Made by a program: the position numbers and the translations under genes. From the NCBI GenBank assembly GCA_005888465.1, contig VAYJ01000017.1, forward strand, positions 1 through 18,005: 18,005 nt of DNA, written 5' to 3'. Every line of letters begins with the position of its first letter. The first letter of the stretch is position 1. The notes under the pieces were generated by a model, which was not told where the DNA came from, did not search any database, and saw only the letters and a list, made by a program, of their open reading frames with translations. Source of the stretch: Actinomycetota bacterium. Lineage in GTDB: Bacteria; Actinomycetota; UBA4738. Positions 7,895 through 15,320 of the stretch are shown piece after piece.

Positions 7895-8849
7895 CGGACA
7901 GGAGCCGGGCGAACACGTCGGCGGCGATGTTCCCGCCGGAGAGGATGACGCCGACGCGCGCGCCGCCCGCGTCCACCGCTCCGCAGAGCAGGGCCGCGAC
8001 CCCGACAGCCCCGCTCGGCTCGACGACCACCTTCAATCGTTCGAAGAGGAAGGCCATCGCCTGCACGATCTGCGGGTCGGTCACCGTCACCACCTGGTCG
8101 ACCAGGAGTCGGTTGAGCGCGAACGTGAGCTCGCCCGGGATGTCGACCTGAAGCCCGTCGGCGATCGTTCGCGGGACCTCGGGGAGCCGAACGCGGGTCC
8201 CGGCTTCGAGCGACCGGCGCGTGTCGTCGCCCGCCTCGGGCTCCACGCCAACCACGCGGATACCCGGCCGCAGCACCTTCGCGACCGTCGCCGAGCCGGC
8301 GATGAGCCCGCCCCCGCCCACCGGCACGACCAGCACGTCGAGATCGGGTCGGTCCTGGAGCAGCTCGAGCGCGGCCGTCCCCTGTCCGGCGATGACCAGC
8401 GGATCCTCGTACGGGGGGACGAGCGTGAGTCCTCGCTCGATCGCGAGCGCCTCGCCGAGCGCGACGCGATCCTCCCGGTAGCGGTCGTAGAGGACGACCT
8501 CGGCGCCGTAGCCCCTGGTGGCGGCCATCTTCGACGCCGGCGAGTCCTCGGGCATCACGACGACCGCTGTGGCTCCGAGGAGGCTCGCCGCGATCGCCAC
8601 CGCCTGGGCGTGGTTCCCCGAGGAATACGTCACGACGCCGCGGGCCCGTTCGTCGGGGCCCAGGCGCGAGATCCGGTTATACGCGCCGCGGAACTTGAAC
8701 GCGCCGCCCCGCTGGAAGACCTCGGCCTTGAGCGCGACCGCGGCGCCCGTCTGCCGGTCCAGGGTGCGCGAGGAGAGGACGGGCGTTCGATGGGCCACGC
8801 CCTCGAGCTGCGCTGCGGCGCTTCGCACGTCGTCGAACGAGAGACTCAC
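7872..8849 (-). CDS. Threonine/serine dehydratase, PLP-dependent, short form
   Basis: A 325-residue fold-type II PLP enzyme. The Schiff-base lysine is Lys52 in GGAFKFRGAYN, the phosphate-binding glycine loop is VGGGGLIAG near 177-185, and the cofactor-ring contact is SGGN near the C-terminus. The substrate loop YSSGNHAQAVA is intact. The expected reaction is deamination of L-threonine or L-serine to a 2-oxoacid and ammonia. Biosynthetic IlvA has a C-terminal ACT-like regulatory domain; this protein ends right after the catalytic domain, so it resembles catabolic TdcB-like enzymes or serine racemases. The start is GTG at 8849. A CAGAAT hexamer 9 nt upstream could be a leaderless promoter. It is convergent with the acyltransferase (23-bp overlap) and divergent from the LLM oxidoreductase. 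Family is certain; threonine versus serine versus racemase activity is not. Confidence 0.9.
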   Translation of the reverse strand: MSLSFDDVRSAAAQLEGVAHRTPVLSSRTLDRQTGAAVALKAEVFQRGGAFKFRGAYNRISRLGPDERARGVVTYSSGNHAQAVAIAASLLGATAVVVMPEDSPASKMAATRGYGAEVVLYDRYREDRVALGEALAIERGLTLVPPYEDPLVIAGQGTAALELLQDRPDLDVLVVPVGGGGLIAGSATVAKVLRPGIRVVGVEPEAGDDTRRSLEAGTRVRLPEVPRTIADGLQVDIPGELTFALNRLLVDQVVTVTDPQIVQAMAFLFERLKVVVEPSGAVGVAALLCGAVDAGGARVGVILSGGNIAADVFARLLSATPSAPA

Positions 8850-8858
8850 GTCGCGGCG

Positions 8859-8864
8859 ATTCTG
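8859..8864 (-). promoter_or_regulatory. -10-like CAGAAT upstream of the dehydratase
   Basis: On the minus strand CAGAAT (one mismatch to TANNNT) lies 9 nt before the GTG at 8849, with no Shine-Dalgarno sequence between. This fits a leaderless or near-leaderless transcript. Evidence is only the hexamer and its spacing. Confidence 0.28.
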
Positions 8865-8887
8865 ACCGATCGCACCGCTCGACTGGA

Positions 8888-8893
8888 TAGGCT
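8888..8893 (+). promoter_or_regulatory. -10-like TAGGCT upstream of the LLM oxidoreductase
   Basis: TAGGCT matches TANNNT and lies 9 nt before the ATG at 8903. No Shine-Dalgarno sequence is present, so the transcript is probably leaderless. With the CAGAAT on the other strand it makes the 53-bp gap a divergent promoter. Confidence 0.35.
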
Positions 8894-8902
8894 GTGCCGG
8901 TC

Positions 8903-9811
8903 ATGACGGCGCCGAACGAAGGGGGACGCGCGCTCGCCGCACGGCTCGGTCCGCTCGGCGTGTGGGCCTCGCAGTTGCAGTGGCAGACGGCCGCGCTGGC
9001 GCAGGAGGCGGTCGCTCGGATCGCCGGGCTCGGGTACCGAGCCGTTTGGGTCGGCGAGGCGACCGGCAAGGAGGCCGTGGCGCACGCGTCGGTCCTCCTG
9101 GGCGGCGGGGGAGACATCGTCGTCGCGACCGGCATCGCGAGCATCGCCGCGCGCGATCCGATGGCGATGGCGAACGCCGCGCGGACCCTCGAGGACGCTT
9201 ACCCCGGCAGGTTCGTGCTCGGACTGGGCGTATCGCACGCGTTCCTCAACGAGCAGCGCGACCGGCCCTCCGAGCGCCCGTACGAACAGATGGCTGCGTA
9301 CCTGGACGCGATGGACGAGGCTCCGTTCGTCGGCCCGAGGGTCGCCGCGCCGCCCCGAGTCCTGGCGGCGCTCGGTCCACGCATGCTCCGACTGGCGCGC
9401 GACCGAGCGGCGGGGGCGCATCCATACTTCGTCCCGGTCGAGCACACGTCGATCGCGCGGGAGACGCTGGGCACGGAGCCCCTCCTCGCGCCCGAGCAGG
9501 CCGTCGTCCTGCAGGACGATCCGTCGATCGCGCGCGGGCTCGCCCGGCGGCACATGGCCACCTACCTCCCCCTGGCGAGCTATGCGACGAACCTCCGGCG
9601 GCTGGGCTGGGACGATGAGGACCTCAGGGACGGCGGGTCCGACCGGCTCGTGGATGCGCTCGTGGCCTGGGGCGACGCGGGTGCGATCGCGGCCCGGATC
9701 CGCGAGCACCGCGATCGCGGCGCGGACCACGTGGCAGTGCGGGTCCTGACCGAGGACCCCGCGCGAGTGCCGATCCCGGAGCTGGAGGCGATCGCGGCCG
9801 CGGCGGGTTAG
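8903..9811 (+). CDS. LLM-class F420-dependent oxidoreductase (MSMEG_4141-like)
   Basis: A 302-residue protein with the luciferase-like monooxygenase TIM-barrel fold. Evidence is the N-terminal strand LGPLGVWASQLQWQ, the helix plus strand IAGLGYRAVWVGEATGKEA, IVVATGIASIAARDPMAMAN, the conserved GRFVLGLGVSH near 103-113, and the C-terminal HVAVRVLTEDPARVP. The pattern matches the 'probable F420-dependent oxidoreductase, MSMEG_4141 family' (TIGR03620). Members use the deazaflavin F420 to reduce or oxidise small organic molecules in the cytosol; the substrate is unknown. ATG 8903 is preferred over the in-frame GTG at 8894 because TAGGCT lies 9 nt before it. It stands alone as a transcription unit and overlaps the convergent carboxypeptidase by 4 bp. 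F420 use is a family inference, and it supports an actinobacterial host. Confidence 0.87.
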   Translation: MTAPNEGGRALAARLGPLGVWASQLQWQTAALAQEAVARIAGLGYRAVWVGEATGKEAVAHASVLLGGGGDIVVATGIASIAARDPMAMANAARTLEDAYPGRFVLGLGVSHAFLNEQRDRPSERPYEQMAAYLDAMDEAPFVGPRVAAPPRVLAALGPRMLRLARDRAAGAHPYFVPVEHTSIARETLGTEPLLAPEQAVVLQDDPSIARGLARRHMATYLPLASYATNLRRLGWDDEDLRDGGSDRLVDALVAWGDAGAIAARIREHRDRGADHVAVRVLTEDPARVPIPELEAIAAAAG

Positions 9812-10785
9812 GAGGGCCCGCCGGGCCTTCGAGACGCCCGGAAGCCGAAGTCGAACAGGCGCATCACGTCGCCGTACGCGTCCCGCCAATGCGTGGCCGG
9901 GTCGTCGCCTAGCTCGATCGCGATGAGGGCGCGGCCGTCACGGCGGGCCAGGCCGACGACGCAGTCGCCGGCTGCGCGCGTGTAGCCGGTCTTCACGCCG
10001 TACGCACCCGGATACGCGCCCAGCAACAGGTTCAGGTTCCGCAGGTGCAGGAGCCGGCCGGCTGGCCCGGGGATCCAGTGGTCCTCGGAGGAGACCACCT
10101 TCGCGAAGACGGGATCGGCGAGCGCGAGCCGCGTGAGCGTCGCGAGGTCGCGGACGGTCGAGTAGCCGCGGTCGCTCAGCCCGTTCGGGCTCGCGTACCA
10201 CGTGTCGCGCAGGCCGAGGGATGCGGCCTCGTCGTTCATCAGCCGGACGAAGGCGGCCTCGCTCCCGGAGACGTGCTCGGCGAGCGCCACGGCGGCGTCG
10301 TTCCCCGACCGAAGGAGCAGCCCGTACAGGAGCGGCAGCACCTGGATGCGCTCGCCGGGGCGCAGGCCGACGTCCGTCGGCGGCGTCGTGAAGGCCTTTC
10401 GACTGACGACGACGTCATCGTCGAGCGAGGTCCGCTGCAGGACGAGGAGCGCGGTCATGATCTTCGCGAGGCTCGCGATCGGACGGCGCTGGTCCTGCTG
10501 CTTCGCGAACACGATCCCGCCCGTTCGAAGATCAACCAGGATCGCCGACGGGGCGCGCACGAACGGCAGGCGCACGGCCGGGGCCCCCAGGTGGGCTCGC
10601 GAGGCTCCGGTGGACGCCGGCGATGCCGCGGGGGCGGCAACCGCCATCCGCGGACGATCGCGCAGCAGGGCCGTGCCGGCGGCGCCCTGCCCGACCGTGC
10701 CGCCGAGCGCCATGAGGGCTAGGGCGCTCGCGATCGCGAAGCGCCACGGGCGGTGGCGGGGCGGGGCGTCGCCGTTCGTCGTCAC
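9808..10785 (-). CDS. D-alanyl-D-alanine carboxypeptidase (peptidase S11, DacF-like)
   Basis: A 325-residue penicillin-binding carboxypeptidase that trims the terminal D-Ala from peptidoglycan stem peptides outside the membrane. All three active-site motifs are present: SLAK at 105-108, SGN at 160-162 and KTG at 265-267. The flanking DVGLRPGERIQVLPLLYGLLLRSGND and YASPNGLSD blocks are typical of S11. The N-terminus is a signal peptide or membrane anchor (RFAIASALALMALGGTVGQG, about 15-34), followed by an Ala/Pro-rich linker to about residue 70. The C-terminal PBP5-like domain is absent, as in compact actinobacterial enzymes. Start choice: GTG 10785 has a TAGACT hexamer 11 nt upstream; an in-frame ATG at 10815 would add ten residues before the signal peptide. 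It follows the USP-Rieske gene on the same strand and may also be expressed with it. Confidence 0.92.
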   Translation of the reverse strand: MTTNGDAPPRHRPWRFAIASALALMALGGTVGQGAAGTALLRDRPRMAVAAPAASPASTGASRAHLGAPAVRLPFVRAPSAILVDLRTGGIVFAKQQDQRRPIASLAKIMTALLVLQRTSLDDDVVVSRKAFTTPPTDVGLRPGERIQVLPLLYGLLLRSGNDAAVALAEHVSGSEAAFVRLMNDEAASLGLRDTWYASPNGLSDRGYSTVRDLATLTRLALADPVFAKVVSSEDHWIPGPAGRLLHLRNLNLLLGAYPGAYGVKTGYTRAAGDCVVGLARRDGRALIAIELGDDPATHWRDAYGDVMRLFDFGFRASRRPGGPS

Positions 10786-10796
10786 AGGGCCGGGCC

Positions 10797-10802
10797 AGTC
10801 TA
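10797..10802 (-). promoter_or_regulatory. -10-like TAGACT upstream of the carboxypeptidase
   Basis: On the minus strand TAGACT matches TANNNT and sits 11 nt before GTG 10785. If used, it makes the alternative ATG at 10815 impossible for that transcript. It lies in the 44 bp between the USP-Rieske stop and the carboxypeptidase start. Confidence 0.33.
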
Positions 10803-10829
10803 TGCCCCGACCCATCCGGATCCGAAGGG

Positions 10830-11873
10830 CTACTCGGAGATCTCCGCCGCCGCCAGCTCCTTGTCGGCCGGACCCTTGATCACCGCGCCGTCGGTTCCGT
10901 ACCGGGAGCCGTGACACGGGCAGTCCCACGTTCGATCCGCGTCGTTCCAGTCGACCGTGCAGCCCATGTGGGTGCACCGAGGCGACACGGCGTGGAGTCC
11001 ACCCTCGTCGTCCCGGTAGACCGCCAGGCGCCGTCCGCCCGCCGTCACGACCGCCCCGTGCCCGGGCGCGATGTCCGAGAGCGCGCGGTCGACCGTCTTG
11101 ACGATCAGGATGTCGGTAGGGACGGCGTGCGCCAGCTGGTTCGGCACCGACCCCAGAAGGAACCTGCGGGCGCCGGACATGCCCTTGTTGCCGACGACCA
11201 CCAGGTCGGCGTCGATCTCCGTGGCCACGCCGACGATCCGGTTCGTGGGGTCGCCCTGCGCCACGTGCGTGCGCACCGTCACGCGCTCGGGCGCGGTGGC
11301 CGCGGTCTCCTCCAGCGTGATCGCCCCGACGATGGGGTCGCCGACGTAGATGAGCTCCGCGTCGGCGCGAAGGATCATCGCGAGCTCGAGGCCCTTGCGC
11401 GCGGCCTCGGACGCGGTCGCAGAGCCATCGGTGCCGATCAAGAGCGTTCGATAGCCGCGGTCGGCCCGCGTCGGGCCCGGCGCGCCGCTCGTGTCGACGA
11501 CCAGGACGTCGCACCCGGCCTGATGCGCGACGCGGTCCGGGACGCTCCCCAGGCGGAACCGGGTCGCCTCGCCGATCCCCTTGTTCCCGACGACGACCAG
11601 GCCCGCTCCCCGCCGCTCCGCGACACCGAGGATCAGCCCCGCGGGCTCGGCCCCCCCCGTTTCGACCTCGACCTCGACGCCCTCGCCTCGCGCAGAGCGG
11701 GCGGCGTGCTCCAGCACGGTCTCGGCCATCGCACGCGAGATGCGCGGAGGGTCGAACGCGCAGACCAGGACGAGCTTCGCCTTGCAACGCGTCGCGAAGC
11801 GGACGGCGGCCCGCAGCGCGCTCGTCGCCGTCACGGACCCGTCGGTCCCGACCACGATCGTCCGGTAGTCCAC
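10830..11873 (-). CDS. Tandem universal stress protein fused to a Rieske 2Fe-2S domain
   Basis: A 347-residue three-domain protein. USP domain 1 covers about 1-130 (YRTIVVGTDGS at 3-13; ATP loop GNKG-x9-GS at 96-110). USP domain 2 covers about 140-260 (YRTLLIGTDGS at 141-151; GNKG-x9-GS at 228-242). Both loops keep the G-x2-G-x9-G-S pattern of ATP-binding UspA proteins. The C-terminal Rieske domain (about 268-347) has CTHMGC and CPCHGSRYGTDG: cluster ligands Cys300, His302, Cys318, His321, with Cys305 and Cys320 placed for the stabilising disulfide. No signal peptide or membrane helix is seen, so it is cytosolic. The Rieske part resembles domains fused to YhfW-type FAD oxidoreductases, suggesting a soluble electron carrier or redox sensor rather than a bc1 subunit. 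GTG 11873 is chosen because upstream residues in that frame overlap the cupredoxin gene, which stops 5 nt earlier. The joint role of the domains is unknown. Confidence 0.88.
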   Translation of the reverse strand: MDYRTIVVGTDGSVTATSALRAAVRFATRCKAKLVLVCAFDPPRISRAMAETVLEHAARSARGEGVEVEVETGGAEPAGLILGVAERRGAGLVVVGNKGIGEATRFRLGSVPDRVAHQAGCDVLVVDTSGAPGPTRADRGYRTLLIGTDGSATASEAARKGLELAMILRADAELIYVGDPIVGAITLEETAATAPERVTVRTHVAQGDPTNRIVGVATEIDADLVVVGNKGMSGARRFLLGSVPNQLAHAVPTDILIVKTVDRALSDIAPGHGAVVTAGGRRLAVYRDDEGGLHAVSPRCTHMGCTVDWNDADRTWDCPCHGSRYGTDGAVIKGPADKELAAAEISE

Positions 11874-11878
11874 CGCGG

Positions 11879-12679
11879 TTACCCGACCGTGAGCGTCCCG
11901 GTCATCTGCGCGGGGTGGACGTCGCAGCGATAGAAGTACGTTCCCGGCGGCAGAGGCGGGACACGGTAGGTCTCGGTCCGCGAGCCCGCGAACGTAGCGC
12001 CGCGAAAGAGCACCGTGCTGGCCGAGGAATTCGTGTAGATCGCGATGTTGTGCGGCACGCCGGCGTCCTGGTTGTCGAACGCGATGTCGAAGCGGGCCGA
12101 CGCGGGCGCGGAGAGGGTCGAGGCGCTGAAGGCCACGTTCTTCGCGCCGATCTGGAGCGTCGTGGCCGGCGATCCCGATGCGACCGGCGACGGAGTACCG
12201 CCTCCCGCGCCGAGGGACGGCTTGAACACCATGAGGGCGAGGATGAGCAGCAGGCCGACCGTGCCGATCGCCGCGATGCTCACGGGCCGCGACGACCGGA
12301 GGATCTCGTCGAACTGCGCCGGCGTGACGGCGTTCGACCCGCCCGCCATGGCGCGCGCCACCAGGCCGACCCGGCGGTAGAAGGGTCGGGCCATGTTGGT
12401 CAACGCGACGGAGGTCAGGACGAGGATGCCGATCGCCGTCCAGATCCATCGCTCGGACCAGAGGTGGCCGACGAACGCGGCGGCGACCCCGCCCACGAGC
12501 AGCACCCCGAGGGCCGCGTAGAACCCTCGGATCGACCACGCCGACAGCTCGAGCAGCTCGCTCACCCGCCGCGGGTCGCGTTCGGTGCGCAGACGCAGCA
12601 TCACGCCCATCGACACGCCGTGGGCGGCGAGGAACCCGAACACTCCCACCAGGTGGACGAAGACCCACCACTGGTACAT
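11879..12679 (-). CDS. Four-helix membrane protein with C-terminal cupredoxin (type 1 copper) domain
   Basis: A 266-residue protein in two parts. Hydrophobic segments near 5-25, 52-70, 78-97 and 134-152 form an integral membrane domain resembling DUF2269-like proteins. A Gly/Pro/Ser linker (about 157-172) leads to a plastocyanin-like domain at 175-266. The copper ligands are visible: His210 in PHNIAIY, then Cys252, His255 and Met259 in YFYRCDVHPAQM, the classic Cys-x2-His-x3-Met spacing before the closing strand GTLTV. With four helices the cupredoxin is predicted on the same side as the N-terminus, probably extracytoplasmic. The likely role is electron transfer or copper binding at the membrane. 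ATG 12679 is chosen over GTG 12688 because GGGAGG lies 8 nt before the ATG and overlaps the GTG. It is the first gene of a minus-strand unit with USP-Rieske 5 nt downstream. The partner is unknown. Confidence 0.85.
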   Translation of the reverse strand: MYQWWVFVHLVGVFGFLAAHGVSMGVMLRLRTERDPRRVSELLELSAWSIRGFYAALGVLLVGGVAAAFVGHLWSERWIWTAIGILVLTSVALTNMARPFYRRVGLVARAMAGGSNAVTPAQFDEILRSSRPVSIAAIGTVGLLLILALMVFKPSLGAGGGTPSPVASGSPATTLQIGAKNVAFSASTLSAPASARFDIAFDNQDAGVPHNIAIYTNSSASTVLFRGATFAGSRTETYRVPPLPPGTYFYRCDVHPAQMTGTLTVG

Positions 12680-12715
12680 CTGGCGCACCTCCCAAGACGG
12701 CCAGGGCCTCGCCGG

Positions 12716-12721
12716 ATTCTA
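12716..12721 (-). promoter_or_regulatory. -10-like TAGAAT upstream of the cupredoxin operon
   Basis: On the minus strand TAGAAT is close to the TATAAT consensus and lies 36 nt before the ATG at 12679, leaving a leader of about 30 nt that contains the GGGAGG ribosome-binding site. No clear -35 is visible at 16-18 nt spacing. On the plus strand GAGACT at 12746-12751 is a weaker candidate for pepN, 10 nt before its second possible ATG (12762). Confidence 0.33.
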
Positions 12722-12752
12722 CGGGACGAAGCCGGAGCGGCCTGCGAGACTA

Positions 12753-15320
12753 ATGCGGCCGATGATCGCGAAGAGCAACCTGAGCCTCGAGGAGGCGCGC
12801 CGGCGGGCGGCCCTGATCAGTGACGTCGCCTACCGGATCACGCTCGATCTGACGGGCGAATCGGCCCTGACCGCCGAGACCGTCGTCCGGTTCCGATGCG
12901 CCGAGCCGGGCGCCGAGACGTTCCTGGACGCCGCCGCCACCGAGGTCCGCACGATCGAGCTCAACGGCTCGCGCCTGCCCGCAGAGGCGTGGACTGGGAC
13001 ACGGGTCCTCCTGCCGGCCCTCCAGGCCGAGAACGAGGTCCGCATCGTCGCCTCGTGCGCCTACAACCGGACCGAGCTCGGCATGCACCGCTTCGTCGAT
13101 CCGGCCGACGGCAATGTCTACCTGCACACGCACTTCGAGCCGTTCGGGGCGCACCGCGTGTTCGCGTGCTTCGACCAGCCGGACCTGAAGGCGCCCTTCG
13201 CGTTCACGATGACCGTCCCCGCGGGCTGGCAGGTGATCTCGAACGCGCCGACTCCGGACTCGCCCGAGCGCGATGGTGGACGCGAGCGGTGGAGCTTCGC
13301 GGCGACCGAGCCGATCTCCACCTACATCACGGCCATCTGCGCGGGCCCCTTTCATTCGGTACGCGAGCGCCACCGGGAGATCAACCTCGGCCTGCACTGC
13401 CGCCAGTCCCTCGTCGCGCACCTGGACGCCGAAGAACTCTTCGAGGTCACAAAGCAGGGCTTCGACTTCTTCGAACCGGCCTTCGGCTACCCGTACATGT
13501 TCGGCGGCTCCTACGACCAGGTCTTCATCCCGGAGTCGAACTCGGGCGCCATGGAGAACGCCGGGTGCGTGACGTTCAACGACGTATATCTCTTCCGCTC
13601 GCGGGTCACCGACGCCGCGCGCGAGCGGCGCGCGGAGACCGTGCTCCACGAGATGGCCCACATGTGGTTCGGCGACCTGGTCACCATGCGCTGGTGGAAC
13701 GACCTGTGGCTGAACGAGAGCTTCGCGAGCTACATGGCGGTCCTCGCGCTCGTCGAGAACACGCGCTTCCGCGAGAGCTGGACGACGTTCGCCGACACCG
13801 AGAAGACGTGGGCCATCCGCCAGGACCAGCTCCCGACCACCCACCCGATCGTGGCCGAGATCCCCGATGTCGAGTCGATCCATCTGAACTTCGACGGGAT
13901 CACCTACGCGAAGGGCGCGTCAGTCCTCAAGCAGCTCGTGGCCTGGGTCGGCGAGGATCGGTTCCTGGACGGCATGAAGGTCTACTGCCGGCGCCACGCG
14001 TTCGGGAACGCGACGCTCGAGGACTTCCTCGCGGCCCTGGAGGAGTCCTCGGGCCGCGACCTGCGCGCGTGGTCGAAGGAGTGGCTCGAGGCGGCCGGCG
14101 TGAACACCCTTCGCCCGAGCTTCACCGCCGACGGCGACGGCGCGCAGCCGGCGATCGACTCCTTCTCGCTCCTGCAGGAGGCGCCGCGCGACTGGCCGAC
14201 GCTCCGCTCGCATCGCGTCGCCGTGGGCCTGTACGACCGCACCGACGGTGGCATCGTGCGTCGCCGCGCGGTCGAGCTGGACGCGGTCGGCGCGCGCACG
14301 GAGGTCGGCGAGCTCGCCGGGGAGCGGGTCTCCGACCTTGTTCTCGTCAACGACGGGGACCTCACCTTCGCCAAGATGCGCCTGGACCCCGTGTCGCTCG
14401 CCACCGCCGTGCGCTCGCTCGGAGAACTGAGCGACCCGCTCGCGCGAACGCTCTGCTGGTCTGCCTGCTGGGACATGGCCCGCGACGGCGAGATGCCCGC
14501 GCGGGACTTCCTGCGGCTCGTCCTGGCGCACGTGGGCCGGGAGACGAAGGTCGGGGTCGTGACGAGCCTGCTCGGCCAGGCGGCATCGGCCGTCTATCAC
14601 TTCGGCGACCCGAGCCATCGCGACGCGGCCGGGACGGCGCTCGCCGAGGCGTGCGGTCACGGGATGGAACACGCCGCGCCCGGGAGCGACCACCAGCTCG
14701 TCTGGGCCCGATCGTTCATCGCATCGGCGCGGACGTCGGAGCAGCTCGCGGCGGTGGGCGGCCTGCTGGACGGCAGCCACGAGGTCCCTGGCCTGGTCGT
14801 GGACACCGAGCTTCGCTGGCACCTCGTCCGCTCGCTCGCCTCGGCAGGGGCGATCGACGAACGTGCGATCGGCGCCGAGGCGGATCGGGATCGAACTGAC
14901 CGTGGCGCTCGGCACGCCGCGGCGGCGCTCGCTGCCAGGCCGACAGCCGAGGCCAAGGCGGCGGCTTGGTCGACGATCGTCGAGGACATGTCGCAGCCGC
15001 TCGCCCTCATCGAGGAGGTGATGGGCGGGTTCCAGCAGGTGGACCAGGAGGAGCTGCTGGCGCCCTATGTCGCGCGGTACTTCCAGGCCCTGCCCGAGGT
15101 GTGGGACCGGCGAGACCTCCCCGACGCACTCGCCTTCGGCCGTGCGATGTACCCACGCCTCGTCGTCGAGGCGGAGACGCTCGATCGCACCGACGGGTTC
15201 CTCGGGGGCGACGGCGTCCCGGCGCCGATCCGCCGCCTCCTCCTGGAGGGCAGCGACGGCGTGGCCAGGGCCATGCGGACGCGATCGGTCGACGCGCGGG
15301 CATACGATTCGGAGGGATGA
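12753..15320 (+). CDS. pepN: Aminopeptidase N (M1 family zinc metallopeptidase)
   Basis: An 855-residue M1 aminopeptidase that removes N-terminal residues from peptides in the cytosol. The substrate amino-terminus motif GAMEN is at 265-269. The zinc site is HEMAH at 299-303 with the third ligand Glu322 in WLNESFASYMA. The catalytic tyrosine is Tyr385 in FDGITYAKG. The N-terminal beta domain opens with NLSLEEARRRAALISDVAY, as in Streptomyces PepN, and the helical ERAP1-like C-terminal domain is complete. Length equals the actinobacterial family norm (about 850-860). The frame is open further upstream to 12585, but that part overlaps the divergent cupredoxin gene and is not homologous. ATG 12753 or ATG 12762 are both possible starts; neither has a good Shine-Dalgarno sequence. 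The stop overlaps the glgC start (ATGA), pointing to co-transcription. Confidence 0.95.
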   Translation: MRPMIAKSNLSLEEARRRAALISDVAYRITLDLTGESALTAETVVRFRCAEPGAETFLDAAATEVRTIELNGSRLPAEAWTGTRVLLPALQAENEVRIVASCAYNRTELGMHRFVDPADGNVYLHTHFEPFGAHRVFACFDQPDLKAPFAFTMTVPAGWQVISNAPTPDSPERDGGRERWSFAATEPISTYITAICAGPFHSVRERHREINLGLHCRQSLVAHLDAEELFEVTKQGFDFFEPAFGYPYMFGGSYDQVFIPESNSGAMENAGCVTFNDVYLFRSRVTDAARERRAETVLHEMAHMWFGDLVTMRWWNDLWLNESFASYMAVLALVENTRFRESWTTFADTEKTWAIRQDQLPTTHPIVAEIPDVESIHLNFDGITYAKGASVLKQLVAWVGEDRFLDGMKVYCRRHAFGNATLEDFLAALEESSGRDLRAWSKEWLEAAGVNTLRPSFTADGDGAQPAIDSFSLLQEAPRDWPTLRSHRVAVGLYDRTDGGIVRRRAVELDAVGARTEVGELAGERVSDLVLVNDGDLTFAKMRLDPVSLATAVRSLGELSDPLARTLCWSACWDMARDGEMPARDFLRLVLAHVGRETKVGVVTSLLGQAASAVYHFGDPSHRDAAGTALAEACGHGMEHAAPGSDHQLVWARSFIASARTSEQLAAVGGLLDGSHEVPGLVVDTELRWHLVRSLASAGAIDERAIGAEADRDRTDRGARHAAAALAARPTAEAKAAAWSTIVEDMSQPLALIEEVMGGFQQVDQEELLAPYVARYFQALPEVWDRRDLPDALAFGRAMYPRLVVEAETLDRTDGFLGGDGVPAPIRRLLLEGSDGVARAMRTRSVDARAYDSEG
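15303..15308 (+). promoter_or_regulatory. -10-like TACGAT inside the 3' end of pepN
   Basis: TACGAT lies 8 nt before the glgC ATG at 15317. A GGAGGG directly abuts the ATG, too close for normal Shine-Dalgarno spacing. A leaderless glgC transcript starting inside pepN is therefore possible besides read-through. Confidence 0.3.

Noticed and set aside
9816..9828. GGCCC-GCC-GGGCC hairpin at the convergent LLM/carboxypeptidase junction, considered as a terminator
   Set aside because: It lies within the coding end of the carboxypeptidase, has no T-run, and such short GC palindromes are common in this DNA.
10816..11787. Upstream extension of the carboxypeptidase frame to 11787
   Set aside because: It overlaps the well-supported USP-Rieske gene and is low complexity; the signal peptide marks the real start near 10785.
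11874..12695. Upstream extension of the USP-Rieske frame to 12695
   Set aside because: This part overlaps the cupredoxin gene in another frame and is Arg/Pro/Gly-rich; the USP domain begins right after GTG 11873.
12585..12752. N-terminal extension of pepN to 12585
   Set aside because: It overlaps the divergent cupredoxin gene and its promoter and does not resemble any aminopeptidase N-terminus.
14966..15316. N-terminal extension of glgC to 14966
   Set aside because: It lies inside pepN in another frame; GlgC homology begins a few residues after ATG 15317.
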